Source of the DNA: Bradyrhizobium sp. WBOS07
Lineage (GTDB): Bacteria > Pseudomonadota > Alphaproteobacteria > Rhizobiales > Xanthobacteraceae
Reading direction: 5' to 3'
Assembly (NCBI RefSeq): GCF_024585165.1
Contig: NZ_CP029008.1
Coordinates: forward strand, 5,041,501 to 5,105,500
Length of the DNA stretch: 64,000 bases
Shown here piece by piece: positions 52,467-62,439 of the stretch; position 1 is the first letter of the stretch; the number at the start of each line of letters is the position of its first letter. A program made the translations under genes and the position numbers. The notes beneath the pieces were generated by a model. That model saw nothing but the letters and a program-made list of their open reading frames with translations. It ran no database searches and had not been told where the DNA came from.

Positions 52467-53530
52467 CCAAGCCACTTCTTGGCGGCGGCCTCCGCCTTGG
52501 CCCGCTCCTCGGCGGGTAGGTCGGACAATTGCTTGTCGAGCTCGGGGTCGCCCTTGCCGGCGGTCTTGGCCACCAGGTGCCATTTGAAGCCCTCGACCTT
52601 GTCCATGGTGGTGCCGACGCCGTTGATCAGCACCCACGCCAGCCGGTTCTGCGCGATCGCGCTGCCCTGGCGGGAGGCCTTGCGGAGCAGGGCGACGGCG
52701 GCCGGCTGGTTCTTCGGCGTGCCGGTGCCGTTGAACATGGCGATGGCATATTCGACCTCGGCGTCGACATTGTCGGCGAGCGAGGCGGCCTGCAGCAGCC
52801 GCACCGCGCGTTCCGGATCCTTCGGAACGCCGGTGCCTTCCTTGTAGAACGTCGCGAGCGCGTATTGCGCCTCGGGCAGGCCGGCATCGGCGGCCTGGCG
52901 CAGCAGCTCGGCCGAGCGCTTGACGTCCTGCGGCAGGGTCTGACCATCGAGATAGAGCAGAGCGAGGTTATAGGCCGCCCTGGGCTCGCCGAGCTTGGCG
53001 GCTGACGCCATTAGCTTGACCGCCTCGCCCTTGTCGACCGGGCCGCCGCGGCCGGAAATGCGCAGCATGGCGAGCGCGAACATCGCCTCGCGATCGCCGG
53101 CGTCCGCCGCGCGCTTGTACCATTCGGCCGCCTTGGCATAGTCGCGGCGAATGCCCATGGCGTTGGAATAGAGCTCGCCCAGCATGGTCATCGCCTTGGG
53201 ATCGCCGGCTTGCGCGCGGGCGGTGGCGAGCTCGAACGCCGTCTTGTACTGGCCGCGCTGATAGGCGCCGTACACCAGATCGGCGTTGGAATTGTCGGTC
53301 GGCGGCGCCGGGATCACGGTCGGGGCCGGCGTCGGCTTGGCGGAGGGGGCGGGCTTAGGCGAGGCCAAAGGCTTCGGCGCAGCCTCCTTCTTGGCCGGCG
53401 CGGGGGGCTTGGGCTTCTGCTTCTCTGGCGTCGTGCTCGGTATGGTGGCCGGCGGGGTGATCTGAAGCTGCGCGGCCGCCGGTGCCGTGAGCAGCAGCGT
53501 AGCCAGCATGGTGATGCAGGGGAGCTTCAT
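52457..53530 (-). CDS. Secreted Sel1/TPR-repeat protein
   Basis: 357 residues from MKLPCITMLATLLLTAPAAA (signal peptide, cleaved near AAAQ). Residues about 25-85 are a Lys/Pro/Ala-rich linker, then five to six Sel1 repeats from about 90 onward: YAKAAEWYKRAADAGDREAM, KGEAVKLMASAAKLGEPRAA, VKRSAELLRQAADAGLPEAQ, PERAVRLLQAASLADNVDAE. Sel1 repeats form protein-binding solenoids, often in the periplasm. Partner unknown. Its ATG lies nine bases after the ThiE-like gene's stop, so the two are probably co-transcribed. Confidence 0.9.
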   Translation of the reverse strand: MKLPCITMLATLLLTAPAAAQLQITPPATIPSTTPEKQKPKPPAPAKKEAAPKPLASPKPAPSAKPTPAPTVIPAPPTDNSNADLVYGAYQRGQYKTAFELATARAQAGDPKAMTMLGELYSNAMGIRRDYAKAAEWYKRAADAGDREAMFALAMLRISGRGGPVDKGEAVKLMASAAKLGEPRAAYNLALLYLDGQTLPQDVKRSAELLRQAADAGLPEAQYALATFYKEGTGVPKDPERAVRLLQAASLADNVDAEVEYAIAMFNGTGTPKNQPAAVALLRKASRQGSAIAQNRLAWVLINGVGTTMDKVEGFKWHLVAKTAGKGDPELDKQLSDLPAEERAKAEAAAKKWLGNK

Positions 53531-53538
53531 GTCGGGCG

Positions 53539-54228
53539 CTAGCCGTGCTCGTCGCCGGCAGCATTCTGGCTCGCCGTCGCCGTCGCGTGCGCCTTCTTGA
53601 TCGCGGCATCCGCCTCGACCAGCGCGGCCTTGGGACCGCGCGGATCGGACCAGATGAAGTCGCCGACCAGCACGAAATCGGCGCCGCTGAGGGCGAAGTC
53701 GTGGGCTTCCTCGAGCGAGGTGGCAAGGCCGACGCAGGGCGGCTCGAACAGCTCGGCCCACCAGTCCAGCCGCTCGGCGATCGCCTGCGCCTGGGGACGC
53801 TGGCCTTTCGCATCGGGCTCGCCGAACAGCACGTAGTCGGCGCCCATCTCGCCCGCATCCATGGAATGGTGCCGCGTCGTCAGCCCGCCGACGCCGGCGA
53901 TGCGATCGGGCTTGAGCGACGGCAGCGCCTCCTTCAGCGCGGCGATGCCGGGCAGGTGCGCGCCGTCAGCGCCGCCGCGCGCAACCAGCTCGGCATGGCC
54001 CTCGACCAGCAGCGCTGCGCCCGCCTTCTGCACCGGCGGCGCTAAGGCCTTGATGCGCGAGATCATGGTGCGGTGGTCGGTCTCCTTCAGCCGCAGCAGC
54101 ACGGCCGCGATGTCGGCGACCGCGAGCAGGCCCGGGAGCTCGGCGACAAGCGCAGCGGGATCATCGACCACAGGCGTCGCGAGATAAAGGCGCGGCGCCG
54201 GGCGCGGCGGAGGCGGTTTGTTCGACAA
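53539..54228 (-). CDS. ThiE-like (thiamine phosphate synthase fold) protein, degenerate
   Basis: 229 residues of TIM-barrel thiamine-phosphate-synthase type: PRLYLATPVVDDPAALVAEL, LLRLKETDHRTM, ALLVEGHAELVARGGADGAH and GADYVLFGEPDAKGQ. The NDD metal-binding motif of ThiE is replaced by VEG. The pyrophosphate block GPxFPTxTK is replaced by FGEPDAKGQRP, and the GIGGI loop by GLATSL. Thiamine phosphate synthase activity is therefore doubtful. It starts three bases before the class I aldolase stop. An unrecognised role linked to sugar metabolism is possible. Confidence 0.8.
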   Translation of the reverse strand: MSNKPPPPRPAPRLYLATPVVDDPAALVAELPGLLAVADIAAVLLRLKETDHRTMISRIKALAPPVQKAGAALLVEGHAELVARGGADGAHLPGIAALKEALPSLKPDRIAGVGGLTTRHHSMDAGEMGADYVLFGEPDAKGQRPQAQAIAERLDWWAELFEPPCVGLATSLEEAHDFALSGADFVLVGDFIWSDPRGPKAALVEADAAIKKAHATATASQNAAGDEHG

Positions 54229-54231
54229 GAT

Positions 54232-55257
54232 CTAGGCTGCCTTCTGTTCCAGGCTGCTTTGCCACTCACCCTTGGCGGCAAGGCCGTTCATTCGCGCGCG
54301 ATGGCTGAAGGCGCGCTGGCCGGCCGCGACATTCTCAGGCCTCCCGGACCAGGCCTTTTGCGGCGCGGCCTGCAGCGCGCGGCCATAGGAGAAGGTCAGG
54401 CCCCAGGGTAGCGGACCGAGCTTGTGCATGGCGTTGAGATGCGCGGTTGCCTCCTCGTCCGACTGGCCGCCGGAGAGGAAGGCGATGCCGGGCACGGCCG
54501 CCGGCACGCAGGCCTTCAGCAGCCGGATCGTCTTCTCCGCGACCTCCTCGACGGAGGCCTGCTTCGCGCATTTCTTGCCTGAGATCGCCATGTTGGGCTT
54601 CAGCACCATGCCTTCGAGCGCGACGCGCTGGACGCGCAATTCCTGGAACGTCTTGTTGAGCACCCGTCCCGTCACCTCATAGCAGCGGTCGATGTCGTGG
54701 TCGCCATCCATCAGCACCTCCGGCTCGACGATCGGCACGATCTGTGCGGCCTGGCACAGCGCGGCATAGCGCGCCAGCGCGTGGGCGTTGACGCTGATCG
54801 CGGTCATGGAGGGGATGCCGCTGCCGATGTCGATCACCGCGCGCCATTTGGCGAAGCGCGCGCCGCGCTCGTAATATTTCTTCAGCCGCTCGGCGAGCTT
54901 GTCGAGCCCGACGGTGACGAGCTCGCCCGGACACATCGGCAGGGCCTGCGTGCCCTCGTCGACCTTGATGCCGGGAATGGCGCCGCTGCTCTCGATCAGC
55001 TTGATCAGCGGCGTGCCGTCCGCAGCATTCTGCCAGATCGTCTCGTCATAGAGGATCACGCCGGAGATGTACTGGCTCATGGCGTCCTTGGCGCGGAACA
55101 GCATCTCGCGATAGTCGCGGCGGTTCTCTTCGGTCGAGGCGACGCCGATCGCGTCAAAGCGTTTCTTGATGGTGCCGGAGGATTCGTCGGCGGCGAGGAT
55201 ACCCTTGCCGGGTGCCACCATGGCGGTCGCGATCCTGTTGAGCTCAGTCAGATTCAT
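54232..55257 (-). CDS. fbaB: Fructose-bisphosphate aldolase class I
   Basis: 341 residues from MNLTELNRIATAMVAPGKGI (55257). Landmarks are ILAADESSGTIKKRFD, ENRRDYREMLF, the EPEVLMDGDHDI block and the Schiff-base region LEGMVLKPNMAISGK, with FLSGGQSDEEA near the phosphate site. It is the eukaryote-like class I aldolase, cleaving or forming fructose-1,6-bisphosphate without metal. It follows the class II enzyme gene after 260 bases that contain a repeat element. The two genes give redundant aldolases. The ThiE-like gene begins three bases after its stop. Confidence 0.96.
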   Translation of the reverse strand: MNLTELNRIATAMVAPGKGILAADESSGTIKKRFDAIGVASTEENRRDYREMLFRAKDAMSQYISGVILYDETIWQNAADGTPLIKLIESSGAIPGIKVDEGTQALPMCPGELVTVGLDKLAERLKKYYERGARFAKWRAVIDIGSGIPSMTAISVNAHALARYAALCQAAQIVPIVEPEVLMDGDHDIDRCYEVTGRVLNKTFQELRVQRVALEGMVLKPNMAISGKKCAKQASVEEVAEKTIRLLKACVPAAVPGIAFLSGGQSDEEATAHLNAMHKLGPLPWGLTFSYGRALQAAPQKAWSGRPENVAAGQRAFSHRARMNGLAAKGEWQSSLEQKAA

Positions 55258-55378
55258 CGAGAGGTCCTCCCAAAACGATTCTGCCCTTGCCCGTGAAAAT
55301 AGACCGTTCTCGGGCAATTGCCGAGTTAACGTTCGTCGCAGGGGTAGGGGGGAGGAAGTACCGTGCCACAACAAAACT

Positions 55379-55478
55379 GTCATTCCGGGATGCGCCGAAA
55401 GGCGCAGGCCCGGAATCCATAACCCCAGGCCGTGGTTATGGATTCCGGGCTCGCCGCTTTGCGGCGCCCCGGAATGAC
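55379..55478. repeat. Intergenic inverted-repeat element, family B copy 4
   Basis: Starts GTCATTCCGGGATGCGCCGA, inner arms GCCCGGAATCCATAACC and TATGGATTCCGGGCTCG, ends GCGGCGCCCCGGAATGAC. It sits between the two aldolase genes, inside a possible shared transcript. Confidence 0.88.
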
Positions 55479-55517
55479 GGAGAGAGTATCTCGGACTTAC
55501 GCCACGTTCGCCGTCGC

Positions 55518-56585
55518 TTACGCGACCTTGGGATCCAGCTCGCCCTTGGCGTAGCGCTTGGCCATTTCGGCGGTGGTCAGGACGCGCTTGATCTTGGCGG
55601 CCTGGCCTGCGGTGTTGAACTCCTGCAGGCGCTGCTTGCACAGCTTGGTCATGGCTTCCATCGCCGGCTTCAGGTACTTGCGCGGATCGAACTCTTCCGG
55701 GCTGTCCTTCAGCACCTTGCGGATCTGGCCGGTCATCGCCATGCGGTTGTCGGTGTCGATGTTGATCTTGCGCACGCCGTTCTTGATACCGCGCTGGATC
55801 TCGCTCACGGGCACGCCCCAGGTCGGCTTCATCTTGCCGCCATAGGCGTTGATGATGTCCTGGAGATCCTGCGGCACCGAGGACGAACCGTGCATGACGA
55901 GGTGCGTGTTCGGCAGCTTGCGGTGGATCTCCTCGATCACGTTCATGGCGAGGATGTCGCCGTCGGGCTTGCGGGTAAACTTGTAGGCGCCGTGGGACGT
56001 CCCCATCGCGATCGCGAGCGCGTCGACCTTGGTCTCCTTGACGAACTTCACAGCCTCGTCCGGGTTGGTCAGGAGCTGGTCGTGGCTGAGCTTGCCTTCG
56101 GCGCCGTGGCCGTCTTCCTTGTCGCCCATGCCGGTCTCGAGCGAGCCGAGCACCCCGAGCTCGCCCTCGACCGAGATGCCGCCGAGATGGGCCATGTCGG
56201 TCACGGTCTTGGTGACGTCGACATTGTAGGCCCAGTCGCCGGGGGTCTTGCCGTCGGCCTTGAGCGAGCCGTCCATCATGACGGAGGTGAAGCCGGCCTG
56301 GATCGCGGTCATGCAGGTCGCCGGCTCGTTGCCGTGGTCGAGATGCACGCAGACCGGAATGTGCGGATAGATCTCGGTCACCGCGTCCATCATGTGCTTG
56401 AGCATGACGTCGTTGGCGTAGGAGCGCGCGCCGCGCGAGGCCTGGATGATGACGGGCGCGTCGACCTGGTTGGCCGCGTCCATGATCGCCAGCGCCTGCT
56501 CCATGTTGTTGATGTTGAAGGCCGGTACGCCGTAATCGTTCTCCGCCGCGTGGTCGAGCAGTTGACGTAACGTGATCCGAGCCAT
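55518..56585 (-). CDS. fbaA: Fructose-bisphosphate aldolase class II (Calvin-cycle subtype)
   Basis: 355 residues. Zinc ligands and active-site blocks are visible: [63 protein letters not shown] and [10 protein letters not shown]. The length and the [10 protein letters not shown] insert mark the subtype used in Calvin-cycle and glycolytic operons. It makes or splits fructose-1,6-bisphosphate (and sedoheptulose-1,7-bisphosphate). It starts 54 bases after pgk; a GGGAG ribosome-binding site precedes the ATG. Confidence 0.96.
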   Translation of the reverse strand: MARITLRQLLDHAAENDYGVPAFNINNMEQALAIMDAANQVDAPVIIQASRGARSYANDVMLKHMMDAVTEIYPHIPVCVHLDHGNEPATCMTAIQAGFTSVMMDGSLKADGKTPGDWAYNVDVTKTVTDMAHLGGISVEGELGVLGSLETGMGDKEDGHGAEGKLSHDQLLTNPDEAVKFVKETKVDALAIAMGTSHGAYKFTRKPDGDILAMNVIEEIHRKLPNTHLVMHGSSSVPQDLQDIINAYGGKMKPTWGVPVSEIQRGIKNGVRKINIDTDNRMAMTGQIRKVLKDSPEEFDPRKYLKPAMEAMTKLCKQRLQEFNTAGQAAKIKRVLTTAEMAKRYAKGELDPKVA

Positions 56586-56639
56586 CTGTCTTTTTCTCCC
56601 GTTGGGGCCTTTCGAGGCCGCGATGTTTGCCGACTTGAG

Positions 56640-57836
56640 TTACTTGACGCGCAGCACCTCGACGCCGGGCAGGGGCTTGCCTTCCATCCACTCGAGGAAC
56701 GCGCCACCGGCGGTCGAGACATAGGTGAAGTCACCGGCCACATGGGCCTGGTTGAGCGCCGCGACGGTGTCGCCGCCGCCCGCGATCGAGATCAGCTTCT
56801 TGGCCTTGGTGCGCTCGGCAGCGTGCTTGGCGGCCGCGACCGTGCCGCGGTCGAACGGCTGCATCTCGAACGCGCCCAGGGGGCCGTTCCAGACCAGCGT
56901 CGCGGCGTCGTCGATCGCGGCGTGGACGCGGGCGATCGATTGCGGGCCGACGTCGAGGATCATGCCGTCGGCCGGGATCGCGTCGAGCCCATAGGCGTGC
57001 GAGGGCGCGTTGGCGGCGAAGTGATAGGCAACGGTGGCGTCCACGGGGAGGATGATGGCGCAATTGGCGGCGTCCGCCTTCTCCATGATGCGCAGCGCGG
57101 TGGCGGCCAGATCCTTCTCGGCCAGCGACTTGCCGACCGCAACGCCCTGGGCGTGCAGGAAGGTGTTGGCCATGCCGCCGCCGATCACCAGCGCATCGAC
57201 CTTGGTCACGAGGTTTTCGAGCAGGTCGATCTTGGTCGAGACCTTGGCGCCGCCGATGATGGCGATGACGGGCTTGGTCGGCGAGCCCAGCGCCTTCTCC
57301 AGCGCGTTGAGCTCGGCCTGCATGGTGCGGCCGGCATAGGCCGGCAGCTTGTGGCCGAGGCCTTCGGTCGAGGCGTGGGCGCGGTGCGCGGCCGAGAACG
57401 CGTCGTTGACCCAGATGTCGCCGAGCTTGGCCAGCTCCGCGACGAAGGCTGGATCGTTCTTTTCCTCTTCCTTGTGGAAGCGTGTGTTCTCGAGACAGAG
57501 AATGTCGCCGTCCTTCAGGGCGGCGACGGCCTTGGCCGCGGGCTCGCCGATGCAATCGTCGGCGAAGGCGACCGGCTTCTTCACCACCTTCGACAGCGCC
57601 TCGGCGACCGGCTTGAGCGAGTCCTTGGCATCGCGCCCCTTCGGCCGGCCGAAATGCGCGAGCAGGATGACCTTGCCGCCCTTGTCCGAGATTTCGGCGA
57701 TGGTCGGCGCGACGCGCTCGAGCCGGGTCGCGTCGCTGACGCGGCCATTGTCCATGGGCACGTTGAGATCGACGCGCAGCAGCACGCGCTTGCCCTTCAC
57801 GTCGACGTCGTCGAGGGTGCGGAATTTATTGGTCAT
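56640..57836 (-). CDS. pgk: Phosphoglycerate kinase
   Basis: 398 residues. N-terminal [31 protein letters not shown], the hinge/ATP region [29 protein letters not shown] and the C-terminal [13 protein letters not shown] are all standard. It transfers phosphate from 1,3-bisphosphoglycerate to ADP, reversible for gluconeogenesis. It lies between gap and fbaA in the leftward series. Confidence 0.98.
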   Translation of the reverse strand: MTNKFRTLDDVDVKGKRVLLRVDLNVPMDNGRVSDATRLERVAPTIAEISDKGGKVILLAHFGRPKGRDAKDSLKPVAEALSKVVKKPVAFADDCIGEPAAKAVAALKDGDILCLENTRFHKEEEKNDPAFVAELAKLGDIWVNDAFSAAHRAHASTEGLGHKLPAYAGRTMQAELNALEKALGSPTKPVIAIIGGAKVSTKIDLLENLVTKVDALVIGGGMANTFLHAQGVAVGKSLAEKDLAATALRIMEKADAANCAIILPVDATVAYHFAANAPSHAYGLDAIPADGMILDVGPQSIARVHAAIDDAATLVWNGPLGAFEMQPFDRGTVAAAKHAAERTKAKKLISIAGGGDTVAALNQAHVAGDFTYVSTAGGAFLEWMEGKPLPGVEVLRVK

Positions 57837-57850
57837 CGGACGCTCTCTCT

Positions 57851-57985
57851 TGTCCCGGGCGCTGCGCTAGCCGCGGAGCGGTGCGCTGCAGAACCGGGAC
57901 CCGCATCACAAGCGAGTCCCGCGGTTGAATGGGTCCCGGCTCTGCGGAGCAGCGCTATGCGCTGCACCGCGTCCGGGACACGAGA
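57851..57985. repeat. Intergenic inverted-repeat element, family C copy 4
   Basis: Left arm TGTCCCGGGCGCTGCGCTAG, inner AACCGGGACCCGC and TGGGTCCCGGCTC, right arm GCGTCCGGGACACGAG. It fills the gap between gap and pgk. Confidence 0.87.
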
Positions 57986-57992
57986 CCGTGGC

Positions 57993-59000
57993 TCAGATCA
58001 CCTTCGCCATCGCGGCGGCGGTGTCCGCCATGCGGTTCGAGAAGCCCCACTCGTTGTCGTACCAGGACATCACGCGCACCAGCGTGCCGTTCTGCACCTT
58101 GGTCTGGTCCTCGTGGAAGGTTGAGGAATGCGGGTCGTGGTTGAAGTCGATCGAGACGTTCGGCGCATTGGTGTAGCCGAGGATGCCCTTGAGCTGCTGC
58201 TCGCTGGCGCGCTTCATCGCCGCGTTGATCTCCTTGGCGTCGGTGGCGCGCTTGGCGACGATCTTGAGGTCGACCACCGAGACGTTCGGGGTCGGCACGC
58301 GGATCGCGACGCCGTCGAGCTTGCCCTTCAGCTCGGGCAGCACGAGGCCGATCGCCTTGGCCGCACCGGTCGAGGTCGGGATCATCGACATCGCGGCCGC
58401 GCGGCCGCGGTAGAGATCCTTGTGCATCGTATCGAGCGTCGGCTGGTCGCCGGTATAGGCGTGGATCGTGGTCATGAAGCCGGTCTCGATGCCGACGAGG
58501 TCGTTCAGCACCTTGGCGACCGGCGCGAGGCAGTTGGTGGTGCAGCTTCCGTTGGAGACGACGAGGTGATCCCGGGTCAGCGTTTCGTGGTTGACGCCGT
58601 AGACGATGGTGGCGTCGGCGCCGTCGGCGGGCGCGGAGACCAGCACGCGCTTGGCGCCGGCGGTCAGATGCGCGGATGCCTTGTCCTTCGAGGTGAAGAT
58701 GCCGGTGCATTCCATCGCGATGTCGACGCCGAGATCCTTCCAGGGCAGCTTCGAGGGATCGCGCTCGGCGGTCACCTTGATCTTGCCGCCTCCGAGGTTG
58801 ATCGAGTCGCCGTCGACGGTGACGGTGCCGGGGAAGCGGCCATGGACGCTGTCGAAACGGAGCAGATGGGCGTTGGTCTCGACCGGACCGAGGTCGTTGA
58901 TGCCGACGACCTCGATGTCCTTGCGGCCTGACTCGGCGATAGCCCGCAGGATGTTGCGGCCGATGCGGCCAAAGCCGTTAATTCCGACGCGGACTGCCAT
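57993..59000 (-). CDS. gap: Glyceraldehyde-3-phosphate dehydrogenase, type I
   Basis: 335 residues. NAD site [17 protein letters not shown] (about 4-20), catalytic [12 protein letters not shown] (Cys about 153), [11 protein letters not shown] and [13 protein letters not shown] at the end. It oxidises glyceraldehyde-3-phosphate to 1,3-bisphosphoglycerate, or the reverse. Lies between tkt and pgk; the 148 bases upstream contain no gene and a GC-rich hairpin without a T-run. Confidence 0.98.
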   Translation of the reverse strand: MAVRVGINGFGRIGRNILRAIAESGRKDIEVVGINDLGPVETNAHLLRFDSVHGRFPGTVTVDGDSINLGGGKIKVTAERDPSKLPWKDLGVDIAMECTGIFTSKDKASAHLTAGAKRVLVSAPADGADATIVYGVNHETLTRDHLVVSNGSCTTNCLAPVAKVLNDLVGIETGFMTTIHAYTGDQPTLDTMHKDLYRGRAAAMSMIPTSTGAAKAIGLVLPELKGKLDGVAIRVPTPNVSVVDLKIVAKRATDAKEINAAMKRASEQQLKGILGYTNAPNVSIDFNHDPHSSTFHEDQTKVQNGTLVRVMSWYDNEWGFSNRMADTAAAMAKVI

Positions 59001-59148
59001 GTTTCGTCTCCTTCAATGACCGTTGTCATCCCGCACAACGCGCTGTGCGCGCCTGCGAGGGTTTTTTAGGGGCGGGCGCCCGGTTCGGCCGGGCGGTGCT
59101 TGATCATATGAGAGATTACGTAGTCCTTTTTTGCGGCAAGCTCAACTC

Positions 59149-61134
59149 TCAGGTAACGCGCTTCAGCACAGCGTTAACCGCAGCCTCGGCGGTAATACCG
59201 AAGTGCTTGTAAAGCTCCTTTGCAGGGCCGCTTTCGCCGAAGGAATGCATGCCGATGAATTCACCATCCTGGCCGATCACGGCATCCCAGCCCCAGCGCA
59301 CGGCAGCCTCGATCGCCACCTTCACCGGCGCATTGCCGATGATGGCGGCGCGCTTGGCCTCTGGTTGCGCTAACAACAGCTCCAGTGACGGAACGGAGAC
59401 AACGCGCGACGCGATGCCGCGTTCCGCGAGCTGCTTCTGGGCAGCGACCGCGATCTCGACTTCGGAGCCGGAGGCGAACAGCGTCGCCTTGGCTTCGCCT
59501 TGGGCGGCGACCAGCTCGTAGGCACCGGCCGCACAGGGATTGTCATTCGGTGCGGTGGTCCGCAGCTGCGGCAGGTTCTGCCGCGTCAGCGCCAGCACGG
59601 TCGGACCGTCCACGCGGTTGAGCGCGAGCTCCCAGCACTCGGCGACCTCCATGGCATCGCAGGGACGGAACACGCGCATGTTGGGAATGGCGCGCAGCGC
59701 GGCGAGGTGCTCGACCGGCTGATGGGTCGGACCGTCTTCGCCGAGGCCGATGGAATCGTGCGTCATCACATAGACCACCCCGGCGCCCATCAGCGCTGCG
59801 AGGCGCATCGCGGGACGGGCGTAGTCGGTGAACACCAGAAAGGTCGCCCCGTTCGGCGCGAAGCCGCCATGCAGGAAAATGCCGTTCATCGCGGCGGCCA
59901 TGCCGTGCTCGCGGATGCCGTAATGGATGAAGCGGCCCTTCGGCGTCTTGGCCGAGAACGCGGTCGCCGACTTCGCCTTGTTGTTGTTCGAGCCGGTGAG
60001 GTCGGCCGAGCCTGCCAGGAATTCCATCGGCATCGCGCCGGCAATCACTTCGATGACGGCTTCCGAGGATTTCCGGGTGGCCGCCGTCATCGGCTTTTCC
60101 AGCAGCTCCTTCTTGTAGGCGCGCACGGCCTTGGCGAGAGAAGCGGGACGCTCATGGCGTAGACGGCGCTCGAACTCGGCGCGCTTGCGGCTGCCGAGCT
60201 CGCCGAGCCGCGTTTCCCATTCCTGCCGTGCCGCTGCGCCACGGCTGCCGGCCGCGCGCCACGCCTTCAGCACGTCCTCGGCGATTGCGAACGGCTCGAG
60301 CGAGAGGCCGAGCTTCTCCTTGGCGGCCTTGAGCTCGTCGGCGCCCAGCGCCTCGCCATGCACCTTCGAGGTGCCAGCCTTGGTCGGTGCGCCGAAGCCG
60401 ATGGTGGTGCGGCAGGCGATCAGCGTCGGCTTGTTCGATTTCTTCGCGCGCGTGATCGCGTCGGCAATCGCCGCCTGGTCATGGCCGTCGATCTTCTCGG
60501 CGGCCCAGCCCGCCGACTTGAAGCGCTTCACCTGGTCGACGGAATCGGCGATCGAGGTCGGACCGTCGATCGAGATGCCGTTGTCGTCGTAGAGCACGAT
60601 CAGCTTGTTGAGCTTCCAGTGCCCGGCCATCGCGATCGCTTCCTGCGACACGCCTTCCATCAGGTCGCCGTCGGAGGCGAGGACGTAGGTGTGGTGATCG
60701 ACGATCTTCTTGCCGAACTCGGCGGCGAGCATCTTCTCGGCCAGCGCCATGCCGACCGCGGTCGAGATGCCCTGGCCGAGCGGACCGGTCGTGGTCTCGA
60801 TGCCCTTGGTGCGGAAATTCTCCGGGTGCCCGGGGGTGAGCGAGTCGACCTGGCGGAACTGCTTGATCTGGTCCAGCGTCATCTCGGCATTGCCGGTCAA
60901 GTACAGCAGTGAATAGAGCAGCATCGAGCCGTGGCCGGCCGACAGCACGAAGCGGTCGCGGTCCGGCCAGGCCGGCGCCGTGGCGTCGAATTTCAGGAAT
61001 TGCGTGAACAGCACCGTGGCGATGTCGGCGGCACCCATCGGCAGGCCGGGATGACCCGATTTCGCCTTCTCGACAGCGTCCATCGAAAGGCCGCGGATCG
61101 CGTTGGCCATACGGGTGTGATCGACCTGCGTCAT
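59149..61134 (-). CDS. tkt: Transketolase
   Basis: 661 residues from [20 protein letters not shown] (61134). Thiamine pyrophosphate motif GDGDLMEG-type region appears as [20 protein letters not shown], with [14 protein letters not shown] after it. The pyrimidine-binding half has [20 protein letters not shown] and [20 protein letters not shown]. It moves two-carbon units in the pentose phosphate pathway and Calvin cycle. It is the first gene of the leftward central-carbon series. It is divergent from the DUF4164-zapA operon across about 370 bases. Confidence 0.98.
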   Translation of the reverse strand: MTQVDHTRMANAIRGLSMDAVEKAKSGHPGLPMGAADIATVLFTQFLKFDATAPAWPDRDRFVLSAGHGSMLLYSLLYLTGNAEMTLDQIKQFRQVDSLTPGHPENFRTKGIETTTGPLGQGISTAVGMALAEKMLAAEFGKKIVDHHTYVLASDGDLMEGVSQEAIAMAGHWKLNKLIVLYDDNGISIDGPTSIADSVDQVKRFKSAGWAAEKIDGHDQAAIADAITRAKKSNKPTLIACRTTIGFGAPTKAGTSKVHGEALGADELKAAKEKLGLSLEPFAIAEDVLKAWRAAGSRGAAARQEWETRLGELGSRKRAEFERRLRHERPASLAKAVRAYKKELLEKPMTAATRKSSEAVIEVIAGAMPMEFLAGSADLTGSNNNKAKSATAFSAKTPKGRFIHYGIREHGMAAAMNGIFLHGGFAPNGATFLVFTDYARPAMRLAALMGAGVVYVMTHDSIGLGEDGPTHQPVEHLAALRAIPNMRVFRPCDAMEVAECWELALNRVDGPTVLALTRQNLPQLRTTAPNDNPCAAGAYELVAAQGEAKATLFASGSEVEIAVAAQKQLAERGIASRVVSVPSLELLLAQPEAKRAAIIGNAPVKVAIEAAVRWGWDAVIGQDGEFIGMHSFGESGPAKELYKHFGITAEAAVNAVLKRVT

Positions 61135-61508
61135 GTCTGAAATCCGTCTGAAATGAGGCGCTTGGAGGCGATGTACGCCCGCGCGGGAGGAGCCTGGCGG
61201 CCACTGAAGGTCGGGGCTGGGATAGCACCTCGGTTCCGGGAGTCCAAGGCAGTCAAACGCCGATTTGGCCGCAAAAGTTGCCTCTGTGGAGATCGGTTTT
61301 CCGCTGGATGCGTTCGCGGCGGAACTCACGGATCGGGATGACGTCCGTCCCCCATTGATCGGTGCATAGTTTCGCGGCGGCGTTGCGCTTGGCTAGCTTG
61401 CCACGTAAATTTCTGCTTCTAACCGCTTGCCGAACCGAGTCTTTTGCCGGGCGGCAAGCCCCAGGAAAAGGCCACTGGGCAAAGGCCGCAGGTTCCGCCG
61501 CTAACTAC

Positions 61509-61829
61509 ATGAACGATCGCGTGTCCAACAGTGCCGCCATGACGGAATCCTCCGCGGTCGAGATCGAGATCGCGACCCGCAGGCTGACGGCGGCGCTCGA
61601 CGCGCTCGAAAGCGCGGTGGAGCGGCGGCGCGATGCCGATCGCGACGAGAACGAGCTCGCGGCGCGCATTCAGGCGCTGGGTACGGACCGTTCGCGGCTT
61701 GCCGACGAGCTCGATGGCGCGCTGGTGAAGGCGCGCAAGCTCGAGCGCACCAACCGCGAGATCTCCGACCGGCTGGATTCGGCCATCGTCACGATACGCT
61801 CGGTGCTCGATACCGGAGAGGATGGATGA
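61509..61829 (+). CDS. DUF4164 coiled-coil protein upstream of zapA
   Basis: 106 residues from MNDRVSNSAAMTESS (61509); a start at 61539 (MTESS) is also possible, and the frame is open from 61362. It is almost entirely one coiled coil: AVEIEIATRRLTAALDALES, then VERRRDADRDENELAARIQ and DELDGALVKARKLERTNREI. This matches DUF4164, which sits immediately before zapA in Rhizobiales. Its stop overlaps the zapA start (ATGA). A cell-division role alongside ZapA is plausible but inferred. Confidence 0.85.
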   Translation: MNDRVSNSAAMTESSAVEIEIATRRLTAALDALESAVERRRDADRDENELAARIQALGTDRSRLADELDGALVKARKLERTNREISDRLDSAIVTIRSVLDTGEDG

Positions 61830-62209
61830 GCCACATCAACGTCACCATCAATGGCCGGCAATACCGCATGGCCTGCGAGGAGGGCCAGGAGGTGCGGCTG
61901 CTCAAGCTCGCCGAGAGCCTGGAGACACGCATCCAGTCGCTGCGCGGAAAGTTCGGCGAGATCGGCGATGCGCGCCTCACCGTGATGGCGGCGCTGACCG
62001 TCTGCGACGAGCTGGTCGACGCCGGCAACCGTGTTCGCACCATGGAGCAGGAGCTGACCGAGCTCAGGGATTTCCGCAACGCCGCCGTCGAGCGCGCCCG
62101 GCTGACGCAGACCGCCGTGGTCAACGCGCTGAACGCCGCCGCCGAGCGCATCGAGAAGTCGACCCAGGTGCTGAACCGCACCGTCGGGAATGGGATTGCG
62201 ATCGGGTGA
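61826..62209 (+). CDS. zapA: Cell division protein ZapA
   Basis: 127 residues. The N-terminal globular part MSHINVTINGRQYRMACEEG and EVRLLKLAESLETRIQSLRG are ZapA signatures; the C-terminal half is a coiled coil of about 60 residues. It binds FtsZ and bundles filaments at the division ring. It begins inside the DUF4164 stop and is followed, as in many proteobacteria, by the 6S RNA and the folate cyclo-ligase gene. Confidence 0.94.
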   Translation: MSHINVTINGRQYRMACEEGQEVRLLKLAESLETRIQSLRGKFGEIGDARLTVMAALTVCDELVDAGNRVRTMEQELTELRDFRNAAVERARLTQTAVVNALNAAAERIEKSTQVLNRTVGNGIAIG

Positions 62210-62238
62210 AGCTCGATAGTAGCCATGCGGCCAGTGCG

Positions 62239-62350
62239 CTCCCTCCCCCGCTTGCGGGGGAGGGTTGGGGAGAGGGTGTCTCCGCTGGGCGAGAACCCCC
62301 GAGAGGTGAGAGCCCTCTCCCCAACCCTCTCCCGCAGGCAGGAGAGGGAG
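62239..62350. repeat. Intergenic inverted-repeat element, family F
   Basis: A 112-bp inverted repeat with long purine/pyrimidine arms: CTCCCTCCCCCGCTTGCGGG, then GGGTTGGGGAGAGGGTG, mirrored by CCCTCTCCCCAACCCTCTCC and GGCAGGAGAGGGAG. It follows zapA and could form a very stable hairpin. Only one copy is in the window. Confidence 0.82.
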
Positions 62351-62439
62351 TTCACCTCCGTCGTGGCTCGCCGCCCGCTCCACTACACCGAAGCCCGACA
62401 CTTTCGCCGCACTGGCGATTCGTCAGTATCGTTGTTACA

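Noticed and set aside
54232..56691. A single 819-codon frame covering class I aldolase and the region upstream
   Set aside because: Only the last 341 residues are aldolase; the rest is the class II aldolase gene read in the wrong frame plus intergenic repeat. The gene starts at 55257.
59040..59148. Intrinsic terminator after tkt
   Set aside because: A GCCCGG/CCGGGC hairpin is present but has no T-run on the relevant strand.
55518..61134. Calvin-cycle (cbb) operon
   Set aside because: tkt, gap, pgk and fbaA are in order, but there is no Rubisco, phosphoribulokinase or cbbR in the window, so central glycolysis/gluconeogenesis is the safer reading.
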